43,180 bases of DNA from Okeania sp. SIO1I7 (GCA_010672585.1 JAAHGF010000027.1:1-43180); one strand, 5' to 3'. Positions 1 to 9,080 are shown, numbered from the stretch's first letter. Program-made: numbers and translations. The notes: generated from the sequence alone by a model not told the origin.

Positions 1-76
1 TTTGCCATTCTGAGTCACTCATATCACTTGGGTATGGTTGACGTTGAGGGTTGGCGATCGCAGGTAGACGACTCAT
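1..76 (-). CDS. IS5-type transposase, N-terminal fragment cut by the window edge
   Basis: An open frame on the minus strand starts with ATG at position 76 and runs off the left edge after about 25 codons. It reads MSRLPAIANPQRQPYPSDMS followed by DSEWQ. The YPSDMSDSEW signature is the usual start of IS5-family (DUF4096-type) cyanobacterial transposases, which begin with YPSDLTDEEW or close variants. The rest of the gene lies outside the window, so neither intactness nor the exact IS group can be judged. A HIP1 octamer lies inside the fragment. Recognition rests on one short motif, so confidence is moderate. Confidence 0.55.
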   Translation of the reverse strand, partial: MSRLPAIANPQRQPYPSDMSDSEWQ

Positions 77-569
77 TAGTTATAAAATGGAGCAAGTATA
101 GTAAAGAATAACACTATATTCACTTATAACTTAACTTTCTTTAGATTTACTTTATAAATCAGCTCTAAAGTCTCCCCTTTTAAATCGCTAAACTTGCTTG
201 ACTCATCATACTGATAAATATATTGTTCTATCCTAAAATAATAGAAAAATTTATATTAAGTTTCGATAATTATAAGACTTACGCACTTTAATGTATTTCC
301 GTCATTGCGACCCATAGGGAAGCAATCTCAAGTCCTAGTTTTTCGTACCTCATGGGTAAGTCCTGATATATATACTAGCTAATAATGAGATAGATAGGGA
401 TTTTTTGTGCTATAATTCAAGTAACCAATTACAAAACAAAGTGATGGCTAAAATTAGCATAAACTAAACTAAACTGATAATTTAAACATAGATAAATCTT
501 TAACCTATCAATTATCAAGATTTTTATTAATAGATAAATACTTCTAGGAAATTTTTCCATTTCCCAGTC
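77..569. other. Gene-free A+T-rich spacer with one MITE-like repeat
   Basis: No plausible gene was found between the transposase fragment and the broken Uma2 gene. The only recognisable content is the small inverted-repeat element at about 274-367, described separately. The remainder is A+T-rich sequence without clear promoter or RNA signatures. Confidence 0.5.
274..367. repeat. MITE-like element, family with GGACTTACGCA ends
   Basis: The left end reads AAGACTTACGCA and the right end, read on the minus strand, ATCAGGACTTACCCATGAGG, giving an imperfect terminal inverted repeat around a roughly 94-bp body. The right half, including the stretch around ACTAGGACTTGAGATTGC, is repeated in the opposite orientation at 9606-9652. 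This supports a dispersed non-autonomous element rather than a chance palindrome. No transposase with matching ends is visible in the window. Confidence 0.6.
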
Positions 570-1167
570 ATGTCAACCACCAAAATGCCACTAAATTTCA
601 CAGAATTACCCCTACGTCTGCTAAGTTAGGAATTTTGCACCAGGATGAACAGGTAGAATTAATCGCAGGACAAATTATTCGCAAGATGTCACCTCAAGGA
701 AGTTCCCACGCTGCAGCTATTCGACGAGCAGACCGCTTGTTTAGTCAATCTTTAGGAAAAAGGGTTTCGGTGCAGAAACAACTTCCGGTGATACTGAATA
801 ATTTTTCTCAACCTGAACCAGATATTGCAGTAGTGAAAGTAGACCCTCTTGATTATGATGACTCTCATCCTACAGCAGAAGATGTGTATTTGATCGTGGA
901 GATTGCTGATAGTACTCTCAAAAGTGACTTGGAGGTGAAAGGAAAAGAGTATGCAAAGTCTGGAATAGAGGATTATTGGGTGTTGGATGTGAATCATCGC
1001 CAGTTGTATGTCAACCTACTAAGGATGGATATCAACAGGAAATGATTTTAGGGGAAGATGATGCGTTGGCGGTGCCTAGCGGCAGCTACATCGCTCCTAG
1101 AGAATTTCTTGATTGTGTGATTTTAGTTGGGGAGTTGTTGCGACCTATGGTAACAATTAATAATTAA
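570..1167 (+). pseudogene. Uma2 family (DUF820) endonuclease-like protein, broken by frameshifts
   Basis: The family start is recognisable at ATG 570 (MSTTKMPLNFTELPLRL) but hits a stop at 627-629. The family sequence resumes in another frame with LGILHQDEQVELIAGQ and continues through DIAVVK, YLIVEIADST and the DYWVLDV core. A second frame change near 1010 is needed to recover the C-terminal part, QPTKDGYQ to LLRP, ending at 1167. The N-terminal gap also lacks about eight residues normally present after LPLRL, so a small deletion probably caused the first shift. Uma2 proteins have a PD-(D/E)XK-like fold and are abundant in cyanobacteria; their function is not well established. The C-terminal piece contains an insertion-like stretch encoded by a small palindrome near 1061-1100. 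Confidence 0.75.
1061..1100. repeat. Small palindromic insert inside the Uma2 remnant
   Basis: Around GGCGGTGCCTAGCGGCAGC the DNA can form a hairpin. It adds about a dozen residues (ALAVPSGSYIAP) between GEDD and REFLD, where Uma2 proteins normally have only a few residues. It resembles the small mobile palindromes seen at 34355-34400 and 37741-37875 in this window in being G+C-rich and self-complementary. Confidence 0.4.
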
Positions 1168-1186
1168 TAATTAATAATTAATAATT

Positions 1187-1318
1187 AGACATCTCCAGAA
1201 AATAAACTTACCCTTTATTTAACATTAGCTAGAGTTGTAAAAGTCAGTTTCTGGGCATCATTTTTCGTACCTTTTTCCTAAAAATCTATTCCCTGTTACC
1301 TGTTGTCGGAGATGTCTA
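1187..1318. repeat. Inverted-repeat element with TAGACATCTCC ends
   Basis: The sequence starts TAGACATCTCC and ends GGAGATGTCTA, a perfect 11-bp terminal inverted repeat 132 bp apart. It follows a run of TAATAATTA repeats (about 1147-1186) that may be the target. A single copy of the same end, GGAGATGTCTAATTAATC, occurs at about 19373-19390 beside CCCCTACT repeats. The body encodes nothing obvious, so this is best described as a MITE-like or solo IS-derived element. Confidence 0.55.
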
Positions 1319-1350
1319 TTACCTCTGCTTAATTCCTTTTTGAAAATACT

Positions 1351-1938
1351 ATGAATCAACTATTACCTTTAGATTTTTCTCAGCAAGACTTACGACATCG
1401 TGATTTTCAAGGGCAAGACCTGACAGGAGCTAATTTTAGCGGTTCTGACTTGAGAGGTTGCAATTTTCAGGATGCTATCCTAGTAGAGGCCAATTTTCGA
1501 GGTGCAAAAATCGGACAATGTAGGAGCAAAATTAGGACTTTGATCGCTCGTTGTGCTGGAGCGGCGATCGCTGTTACTATTGCGAGTGCTTTTGCGAGTT
1601 TTGTTGCTGGTGGAATGGCGGGGGTTGCTGCTTTAATTGCAACTGGAGTTGTGGCGGTTGCTATTACTAATGCGGAAAATGAAATTATTGCTGCGGTTTT
1701 AACGGGTACTTCAGCAGTTATTGGTTCGAGTGGTATTATCTCTTTTTTTGCTGGAAATATAGTTAAGGCATTGTTATTATTTTTGTGTTCCGAAATAGTT
1801 TTTGGATTGGCGATAATTTTGTTTTTTCAAGTTGTTATCAAGTTGGAGAAGTTATCAAAAACATCTTTTGAGGATGCAAATTTAACTAATGCTATTTTTG
1901 ATGAGGCAGTTATATCAAATCCGGTTAAACAGTTATAG
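1351..1938 (+). CDS. Pentapeptide-repeat protein with central membrane segments
   Basis: The 195-residue product begins with about nine pentapeptide units (A(D/N)LXX type; for example DLTGANFSGSDLRGCNF) over residues 14-57. Residues about 68-161 are hydrophobic and glycine/alanine-rich, with roughly four possible membrane helices. A second short pentapeptide run (TSFEDANLTNAIFDEAVI) follows at 171-188. The membrane region therefore looks inserted inside a pentapeptide quadrilateral helix. Pentapeptide proteins are very common in cyanobacteria and usually of unknown function; no enzyme motif is visible. The ATG at 1351 is the only good start in front of the repeats, and no neighbour suggests an operon. 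Confidence 0.8.
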   Translation: MNQLLPLDFSQQDLRHRDFQGQDLTGANFSGSDLRGCNFQDAILVEANFRGAKIGQCRSKIRTLIARCAGAAIAVTIASAFASFVAGGMAGVAALIATGVVAVAITNAENEIIAAVLTGTSAVIGSSGIISFFAGNIVKALLLFLCSEIVFGLAIILFFQVVIKLEKLSKTSFEDANLTNAIFDEAVISNPVKQL

Positions 1939-2462
1939 ATTTGTTAAGTAAGGAGGAGTCAACCCACCCCTAGCCCCTCCCAGGAGGGGAAGAAAGAAGA
2001 AGAAAGAGTAGTAAAGGAAGAAAGTTTTTTGTTTGCGCTCTTATCCGGACAAGATATCATACCTCTTTTCACCAACGCCAAAATAACCTAGCTATTTGTA
2101 GCAAATATCGATCATGCTTGTTACACAGGGCAAATATCCCTACTCCCTTATTTATAACGCAAATAGGTTAGGACATTTATCAATGCTCAAACTCAGTCAG
2201 ATACTATATCATTTCCGGTAGCATCGTTTGTGTATAAAATTAAGGTGACACTCTTGAGAAAACCTTCTGCCTACCCCCCCCCTTTCAAAGGGGGGTTGGG
2301 GGGGATGCTTTCTGCCTTCCTTCCACCAAAGTCTAATTATTCAACCGGACATGATATTACTTTTGACTTTTAACTTTTGACTTGCGCGTAGCGCTATATA
2401 AGTATTCAAGCGGACATGATATAATCAGTCTTTTGCTATAAAGTTCCACATCCAAAATAACC
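1939..2462. other. Repeat-filled spacer upstream of the FAD oxidoreductase
   Basis: No gene is seen. The spacer holds a CCCCTCCCAGGAGGGG palindrome near 1976, an end-like sequence TCCGGACAAGATATCATACC near 2044, a full MITE-like element at 2206-2357, a CCCCCCTTTCAAAGGGGGG palindrome inside it near 2277, and a lone end CGGACATGATAT near 2414. The segment at 2018-2077 is similar to 12993-13048. Confidence 0.6.
2206..2357. repeat. MITE-like element, family with ATATCATGTCCGG ends (copy 1)
   Basis: The left end is ATATCATTTCCGGTAGCATC and the right end, read on the minus strand, is ATATCATGTCCGGT, giving a 14-bp inverted repeat with one mismatch. The element is 152 bp long. It shares both ends, its length and an internal GTGTATAAAATT block at the same offset with the element at 10629-10779, which identifies the two as one family. 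It encodes no protein. A CCCCCCTTTCAAAGGGGGG palindrome lies in its middle. Confidence 0.65.
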
Positions 2463-4547
2463 ATGAGCAACAGTATATTAGACGATCGCTTTTTTACCAG
2501 ACCCACCGATGGTCAAATTTTCTCATTTCCCATATTAATAGTGGGTGGTTCCACTGCAGCATATTCGGCAACCCTGGGTGCATTAAAAGCGGGTGCAAAT
2601 GTTTGCCTGGTGCAACCAAAACAAATATTAGGCGGACAATTTACAACTCAAGCATTACCCGCTTCCGACGACCCTCAACTAGACAAAAAATTTAATCCAG
2701 GGGAAATATATGAAGATAAAGTAGACCGAGACAAATACGCCTTTTCCCAGACTCAATGGCAATTCCGCGAACGTAGTCGGGAACTCCAACCAGTTAATGG
2801 TAAGAAAATTGATAACCCTGGTGGGGGTTGGGTAAGTAATTTTGCCACGACAACTGTAGTTATGGCACAAGCGCTTAACGAAGCGATCGAAGATTTTCTC
2901 AGCAACGGCAAATTAACCCTCATTCCTTTTGCTGAACCTGTAGAAATTTTGTTTAGTCAATCTCCCAATGAACGACGACAGGTAACGGGTGTTATATTTC
3001 AGGATGTGCAGAATAATCAACGTTTCACCGTTAATGCTCAAATTACCATTGAAGCGACAGACTTGGGAGACTTACTAGAATTGGGAAATATTGAATCCAG
3101 AGTCGGACAAGAATCACAAAACGACACGGGTGAACCACTTCTTCCCCAACAACCTTTTCCCGAATGTCAACAGTCAATCACTTTTTGTGCTGTTGTGGAA
3201 AAAACTGCCCAGGGAGCAGGTGTTCCCATCGGTAAACCAGAAGGTTATGGTGTCGAACCTTGGTTACAGACAGATAAATTTACCAGCATTTATCAAGGAC
3301 GAGCATTTTTTGAGCGGTTTGCAATTTTTACTTATCGACGGATAAGACGTCTCAAGGAAGGATATATTCCAACTACGAGTAATGGTGATGTGACTATCCT
3401 CAATTATGAGTCCAATGATTATAAAGTCGGTTTGTTGACTGGGGTGAGTCGGAGCGACCGCCAAAAACATCTTCAGCAAGCACGGGAGTATACTCAAGCT
3501 TATATCTATTACCTCCAGTCGCAAACATTGAAAACCAACAACTGGATATTAATAGGTAAGGTAGGGGAATTAAAACCACGGGGAGACTTGACTTGGACTA
3601 ATGATGGTATTGCTCTGGAACCCTATATCCGCGAAGCAAGAAGAGGGATAGCATTAACAACTATTGTTTATCGAGATACTGCGCAACAATATTATGGCGA
3701 ACAAGCGCGGGGACGTTGTTTTGAGGATAGTGTTGGTATTGGTCATTATGCTTTGTTTGATATTCATCCCACCGATAACCCGAACCATCTTGTTTTTAAC
3801 AGTAAAGATGAGATGAAATGTTTGCCTTTTACTATTGCGTTAAAAGCAATGGTGCCTATCAATACGGATAATCTAATTTTATCGGCGAAAAGTATTGGTA
3901 CAACTCATTTGAGTAATTCTGTATATCGGATGCACGCTGTTGAATGGGCGATCGGGGAAGCGGGGGGTCATTTAGCTGCTTTTGCTCTGAATGAGGGGGT
4001 GGATATTCGGACTATTGCTACGAATAAACGACTGATTTATAAATTTCAGGGTTTGTTAACTCGTAATCAAATTCCCCTATTTTGGTATAACGATATTTCC
4101 CATGACGACCCAGACTTTGAGGCGATTCAAATTCTTGCGGTGGCAGGTTTTGTACGGACTGAGAATTACAATCATTTATATTTTCTACCAGAGGGAACGG
4201 TAAACCGAGCAGTTGTTTCGGTAGCGGTGGTAAATGTGATGGGTTTTGAAATGCTTAATCCTCAGTTTCCCACTTTTCTCGATGTACCGAAGGAGCATTT
4301 TGCCTATCGTGCAGTTGAAACTATGGCAGCAAAAGGTATTGTTTCGGGAGTGGGTAATGGATATTTTGCGCCAAATTTACAATGTACGCGGGAGCAGTTA
4401 GCGTTTATTGTTGGTAAAAGTGGAGATTTTGATGTGTTTCAGTTATTTGGGTCTTCTGGTACACCTCTGGATGCTCAACCTTTGAAACGACGGGAGTTAT
4501 CTCGGATTTTGTATATGGTATTGCGATCGCAATATGGTATTGATTAA
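2463..4547 (+). CDS. FAD-dependent oxidoreductase with C-terminal SLH segment
   Basis: The 694-residue product opens with an FAD-binding Rossmann motif (IVGGSTAAYSATLGALKAGA, about residues 26-45) and an ILGGQFT motif at 55-61, as in the FAD_oxidored family. Later parts include TIEATDLGDLLELG, an arrangement seen in this family where the FAD domain closes. Residues about 597-657 (FLDVPKEHFAYRAVETMAAK, then GIVSGVGNGYFAPN and CTREQLAFIVGK) match an S-layer homology module. SLH modules normally anchor exported proteins to the cell wall, but no signal peptide is visible, so the location is unclear. The substrate is not identifiable. The gene converges on the STAND gene at 4596, with a hairpin between them. 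Confidence 0.85.
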   Translation: MSNSILDDRFFTRPTDGQIFSFPILIVGGSTAAYSATLGALKAGANVCLVQPKQILGGQFTTQALPASDDPQLDKKFNPGEIYEDKVDRDKYAFSQTQWQFRERSRELQPVNGKKIDNPGGGWVSNFATTTVVMAQALNEAIEDFLSNGKLTLIPFAEPVEILFSQSPNERRQVTGVIFQDVQNNQRFTVNAQITIEATDLGDLLELGNIESRVGQESQNDTGEPLLPQQPFPECQQSITFCAVVEKTAQGAGVPIGKPEGYGVEPWLQTDKFTSIYQGRAFFERFAIFTYRRIRRLKEGYIPTTSNGDVTILNYESNDYKVGLLTGVSRSDRQKHLQQAREYTQAYIYYLQSQTLKTNNWILIGKVGELKPRGDLTWTNDGIALEPYIREARRGIALTTIVYRDTAQQYYGEQARGRCFEDSVGIGHYALFDIHPTDNPNHLVFNSKDEMKCLPFTIALKAMVPINTDNLILSAKSIGTTHLSNSVYRMHAVEWAIGEAGGHLAAFALNEGVDIRTIATNKRLIYKFQGLLTRNQIPLFWYNDISHDDPDFEAIQILAVAGFVRTENYNHLYFLPEGTVNRAVVSVAVVNVMGFEMLNPQFPTFLDVPKEHFAYRAVETMAAKGIVSGVGNGYFAPNLQCTREQLAFIVGKSGDFDVFQLFGSSGTPLDAQPLKRRELSRILYMVLRSQYGID

Positions 4548-4557
4548 ATATTTTTGT

Positions 4558-4580
4558 AGGGGTTTGGTTATTAAACCCCT
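4558..4580. terminator. Hairpin between convergent genes
   Basis: AGGGGTTT and AAACCCCT form a perfect 8-bp stem around a 7-base loop, 11 bases after the oxidoreductase stop and just beyond the stop of the opposing gene. No strong T-run follows on either strand. It may act as a bidirectional terminator, but a mobile palindrome is also possible. Confidence 0.45.
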
Positions 4581-4595
4581 GTACAAGACTAACTA

Positions 4596-7500
4596 TTAAT
4601 TATTACCAATTCTGTTCATATTATAAATATTAATGATATTGTCTTTATCAAATATAGATACAGTTCTAATTTCATGAACACTAGGAATAGAAAAAGGTTC
4701 ACTACTGACTAATTTTTGTTGAAATCCAATAAAAACTATAGCTAAGGAGGAGGTTTTAATAAATTGTTTCAGATAATTACTTTTAATCAAAAGACCAAAA
4801 TCACTTTCTGTAGAAACTTCAGTAATTTGAACAACTTTTCCTTCATCTATCCAACTAGATTTAGTATTCCATTTTAAGTTTCCAAAATTAACTAACTCTG
4901 GCACGGGAACATTCAAACTTGGGATAGATTCTTCTTGACTACAATCATATTCCCAGTCATTACCTCTTAATAGTTCAATAGTTGTAAATTCAGCATTGTC
5001 TGTACCTGGTAGATTGTATTTTAAGGATATTTCCCCAGTTTCAAAACGCTGCTGAGAAGCTATGGTATTTGGATACTCTCCCATCAATAATTTATAATCA
5101 TTTGGCAGTTGTAAGTCTAGAGAAAATTTAGTAGAAGATAATTCTTTTTTGATAGCCTCAATATCAGAAAAAGGTACAAATACTGTTCTAATAATGGTTA
5201 CTAAATCTCGACAGGGGTATTTGGCATTAGTTTGATTAGATACAACTTTTTTCAATGAAGAATTTAGTGAAATATGCAACCATTTTTCCCCTCGATTATC
5301 GGTAGTTTGTATTATTTGTTCTATGTTAGGAAAATCCTGTAATTTTATCCATTCATTATTACTTAAATTTGAGACTTTCTCGAAATCATAATCAACAGGT
5401 TTATACCATTCTGTATTAATTTTTGGTTGAGATAAAAAAGCTCGTAAATCAGTAGAATCTATATCTCGTATATCTATACCTTGTAATCTTGGGAGAGAAG
5501 TTTCATTTTCCCATGAATTTATTTTTCTTGGTAAATGGTCTGCTAAAATTCCTGCTAAACGTTGTAATAAAATCCAGTAATATTTTTTGCCTAGTCTTTC
5601 TGTCCAAATTTGTCGTCCTCTTCCACTTCCATATTTTCTGAGAAGAGATAAATCGTATTTGTAGCATTTTTCATTTAAACCTGGATAACCTAATTCAGAA
5701 ACACTTTTAATAAACCAACGATGAATTTCTTGTTGTTCTATTCTTGGATTTTCAACACTGTCATCATTAGAAAGAAGATGAGATTCTAACATAGAACTGG
5801 CAAAATCAGTTTCAGTTAATGTATCCAGGAATAATTCATTTAGATTCATATTTTCTTGGGAAATATCTTGCTCTATTTCTAGATTTTTAACTAATGTATC
5901 GAAGAATAATTCATTTAGATTCATATTTTCTTGGAAAATTTCTTGCCCTATTTCTAAATTTTCAACGCTGTAATAATGAGAAAGAACACGACCTTCTAAA
6001 ACATATCTGGCAAAATCAGTTCCACCGAATCCACCAGGAAATTCATCCAGATTCATATTTCCTTGGAAAGCATCTTGCTCTATTAAATGAGCAATATCTT
6101 CTTCTGACGGAATTTCAATAAATTGACTATTGTAAGGTGGTCTAAACTTACTAGCATCAATAGTATCGCTTAACAAATTCCGAGTATAAGCTAGTTCAAT
6201 AATTAATCTTAACCAATCACGGATAAGAGCATTTTCAGGAATCTTTTCTATATCAAAAACCTGAGTATAAATTGTATTGGCAACATCCCGAAGCAAATCA
6301 TTACTATCTAAAAGTAAAATTCCACTATAAGCAGCTAAACTTACCCTTTCCAAAACATAATCATCATCAATATCAAGAAATCGAACTAGAGTAATTTTAA
6401 TAATACTAGAATGACTCATAAAAAGTCTGGTTAAACCTTTAGTTGCTCTATCTCTAACTCTTCTATCTGAAGCAGCACAACACCAACTTAAAAATATTGC
6501 CCATAAACGGCTTGTTTCTTGACTAAATGAAGATAAATCTGCTTGAAGCGACCATTCAATTAAACGCCAAGCTCCGCCTTTTTTCTCAAAATCTTCCTGA
6601 ATTAAACCAGACCAAAAAGGGTCTCTACTTGTTAAACTATGTTGATTTAATAACTCATCAATAAATTCAGCATTAAGTGGATGATTTGGAATTACAGCAA
6701 TTCCAAAAATGGCATCTAAAATTGTGGGACAAGAATTAGAATTAGATAATCCTTCAATAACTAACTCTTTAGTTTTTTCAGAAAAAGTTTTAATAGCACG
6801 CCATTGAAATCCAGAACTAATAATTGGCAATAAAAAATTGTAACGGTCTATATTTTCATTTTGGATAACATCACTTAATTCTACCTGAAACTTCTCAGGT
6901 AAAATAATCGAAAATGCTTCTAGCAAACCCTTATTTTGACTGAGATTTTCATCAGAAGTATCAGGAATAATAATATCCCTTAAGTTATCAACTAATTGTA
7001 TAGTATTAGGATTAGTAGAATTCGGTGGGTAAGATTCAATTCCCTCCAATAAAAACAAAGCAATTAAAAAATCTGCAACACGCTCAAATGTAAAACGACA
7101 AAACCATTTTTTAGGTGCAAGAGGTCTACTTCTTTGTTCAATTAGAGCAATTAATCCTTCCTTTTCTAACTGAATAAATAGTGAGCGATCGCTATCATTA
7201 ACAAAAAATATTTGGTTGACAATTTCTTGCGCTGTTTCTTTTGAAAGTAGGCGAGTTTTTGATTCAGCCATTTTTGTAGCTAAAGCATTAACAGCTTGAG
7301 TCACATTTTCATCTCTTTTATCGTAACGGCAAACTTCTGCTATTCGTTTATTTTTTTCCTCCAGTAATAAGCGTAAAACATAAGTAAATCCCACACTACC
7401 AAGAGGAATTGAGCTAAATCCTAAACCTTTTATCCCCTGACAAATTAAATGTAAAAATAAAGGATTAGTAAATTCTGATTGTAGTAATGGAGTAGCTGGT

Positions 7501-9080
7501 GGATCTAACTTATAAAATTCAAAAAATTGTTTAATCGCATCAAATTCACGCCCAAAAAAACCATTATGTTCAAACTCAATAAATTTCTTTCTCAAATTTT
7601 CATCAAATACTTCATCTAAATAAGTATCGCGACATGAAACACATAATTTTAATCTAGGAAAATGAGTAATTTGTTGAACTAAAGGTGCTAACCAAGATAT
7701 TTTCCACTTTCGCCTTTCTGGTGATTCATTAAGTGCATCAATATAAATTATTGCAGATTTTTCAGTTGCTTCTGCTGCTGCATCAATCATTCCCCAAAGT
7801 TCATCTCGGTTGATATTTCCAGAGAATCCCAATTTATTAATAATAATTTTCCAAGGTTCACCTCCAGTAAAATCTTCACCATAAAATATTAGACATATTT
7901 GTTGTTTTTGATGAATATATAGAGCATGGTCTACAATAGCGTGAGTTTTACCAACTCCAGCACATCCCCGAAGCAGCATAAATTGACTTCTAGGCAAAAG
8001 AAATTCTTGAGTATTTATCCATTCAAAAATTTTCTCTAGACATTTAAGTAAATCGCGAGTAGTATCTAGCTTTGCAGCAGGAAAGTGCAAATTATATTCA
8101 GATTCAAACTGTCTAAATCCAGGAGTATCTGCATTTTTACCATGTTCTTCAAGAAGAGCATGGTGAAAAATTTGTTCAACTTTTGTTGTATCTTCTATTA
8201 AATTATCAACCTGTAAACTAACTTTTTCTGCATCAATATAAAATTGATAATCTTTACTTAAAATCTGTTTCAGGGAAATAAGTTTATTGGTAATAGTTTC
8301 AACTATTCGACCGCTATTTTCTGATAAGTCATTATCAACTTTTACATGATTATCCCATCTTTGAAAAATATCTGTAAATTCTTCAAAATATTGATGTTTT
8401 TTTTCTTTCCAACTATCTTGATAGGCAAAAGCATTTAAAGCATCAAAAGCAGGAACATTTACAGAAAGTTGAGGATAATAACGTTGACCAGCTTGAAATT
8501 TAGCATCATTTAATCGTTGTTGAAGCCAATTATTTGTCATTACTTCGCCGTAAAACCAATAGCGACGTAAACCACCATTACTATCAACACGAAGCAAATA
8601 ATCTCTAAGTACACTTTCACTCCAAAATTCAATGGAAAGATGAATATTCTTTGATGCTAGTTCTTGTAGTTTTTTCTTTTTCCATTCTTCTAAATCATCA
8701 ATTTTTCCCTTTCCTCTACCTGTTCGTCCCGTAAAGTTGAATGAAATACAAAATATGTATTGTGTAAGTTCAGGATGATTTTTGACTGCTGCGTTCAGTG
8801 ATGTATTTAATTGCTTAAATTGAGAAATTTCTAATTTATCTCTTTCAAAATATTTAGATTGAATTGCCCACTTATCACCATTTGGCAAAATCCAAAGTGC
8901 TTCAACTCCACCATCACCACCAGCACCTCGAAAACGTTGAAATTGACTATCATTTAGTAATTTAAAATTTCGATCTGAAATATTAGGCAAACGATGAAAT
9001 ATTTGACAGCATAATTCTTCAAATGCTTCTCTTAAACCACCATTATAAGGACGAATTTGTTGAAAGTTTATTTCTAGCAT
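4596..9080 (-). CDS. Mrr-like nuclease/NACHT (STAND) ATPase, Avs-type antiphage candidate
   Basis: The 1494-residue product has a PD-(D/E)XK fold of the Mrr/restriction endonuclease type at its N-terminus. RGAGGDGGVEALW carries the acidic residue (D56) and WAIQSKYF supplies the QxK variant (Q74, K76). A NACHT/STAND ATPase follows, with Walker A RGCAGVGKT at 371-379 and Walker B IIYIDALNE at 444-452. The long C-terminal half is helical and repeat-like, as expected for a target-sensing region. This order matches Avs (antiviral STAND) proteins, in which binding of a phage protein triggers oligomerisation and nuclease activity. Residues about 999-1115 contain a partly tandem duplication. The frame is intact and lies in an accessory region with no evident operon partner. 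Which Avs type it belongs to cannot be decided here; other NACHT nucleases remain possible. Confidence 0.85.
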   Translation of the reverse strand: MLEINFQQIRPYNGGLREAFEELCCQIFHRLPNISDRNFKLLNDSQFQRFRGAGGDGGVEALWILPNGDKWAIQSKYFERDKLEISQFKQLNTSLNAAVKNHPELTQYIFCISFNFTGRTGRGKGKIDDLEEWKKKKLQELASKNIHLSIEFWSESVLRDYLLRVDSNGGLRRYWFYGEVMTNNWLQQRLNDAKFQAGQRYYPQLSVNVPAFDALNAFAYQDSWKEKKHQYFEEFTDIFQRWDNHVKVDNDLSENSGRIVETITNKLISLKQILSKDYQFYIDAEKVSLQVDNLIEDTTKVEQIFHHALLEEHGKNADTPGFRQFESEYNLHFPAAKLDTTRDLLKCLEKIFEWINTQEFLLPRSQFMLLRGCAGVGKTHAIVDHALYIHQKQQICLIFYGEDFTGGEPWKIIINKLGFSGNINRDELWGMIDAAAEATEKSAIIYIDALNESPERRKWKISWLAPLVQQITHFPRLKLCVSCRDTYLDEVFDENLRKKFIEFEHNGFFGREFDAIKQFFEFYKLDPPATPLLQSEFTNPLFLHLICQGIKGLGFSSIPLGSVGFTYVLRLLLEEKNKRIAEVCRYDKRDENVTQAVNALATKMAESKTRLLSKETAQEIVNQIFFVNDSDRSLFIQLEKEGLIALIEQRSRPLAPKKWFCRFTFERVADFLIALFLLEGIESYPPNSTNPNTIQLVDNLRDIIIPDTSDENLSQNKGLLEAFSIILPEKFQVELSDVIQNENIDRYNFLLPIISSGFQWRAIKTFSEKTKELVIEGLSNSNSCPTILDAIFGIAVIPNHPLNAEFIDELLNQHSLTSRDPFWSGLIQEDFEKKGGAWRLIEWSLQADLSSFSQETSRLWAIFLSWCCAASDRRVRDRATKGLTRLFMSHSSIIKITLVRFLDIDDDYVLERVSLAAYSGILLLDSNDLLRDVANTIYTQVFDIEKIPENALIRDWLRLIIELAYTRNLLSDTIDASKFRPPYNSQFIEIPSEEDIAHLIEQDAFQGNMNLDEFPGGFGGTDFARYVLEGRVLSHYYSVENLEIGQEIFQENMNLNELFFDTLVKNLEIEQDISQENMNLNELFLDTLTETDFASSMLESHLLSNDDSVENPRIEQQEIHRWFIKSVSELGYPGLNEKCYKYDLSLLRKYGSGRGRQIWTERLGKKYYWILLQRLAGILADHLPRKINSWENETSLPRLQGIDIRDIDSTDLRAFLSQPKINTEWYKPVDYDFEKVSNLSNNEWIKLQDFPNIEQIIQTTDNRGEKWLHISLNSSLKKVVSNQTNAKYPCRDLVTIIRTVFVPFSDIEAIKKELSSTKFSLDLQLPNDYKLLMGEYPNTIASQQRFETGEISLKYNLPGTDNAEFTTIELLRGNDWEYDCSQEESIPSLNVPVPELVNFGNLKWNTKSSWIDEGKVVQITEVSTESDFGLLIKSNYLKQFIKTSSLAIVFIGFQQKLVSSEPFSIPSVHEIRTVSIFDKDNIINIYNMNRIGNN
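5737..6085 (-). repeat. Internal tandem repeats in the STAND gene
   Basis: Within the coding frame, units containing GNMNLDEF, ENMNLNELFFDTLVKNLEIE and ENMNLNELFLDTL recur. Flanking blocks LEGRVLSHYYSVENLEI and LESHLLSNDDSVENPRI are also related. The DNA of the two central units is almost identical, so the duplication is probably recent. It lies in the putative sensing half of the protein and keeps the reading frame. Confidence 0.75.
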
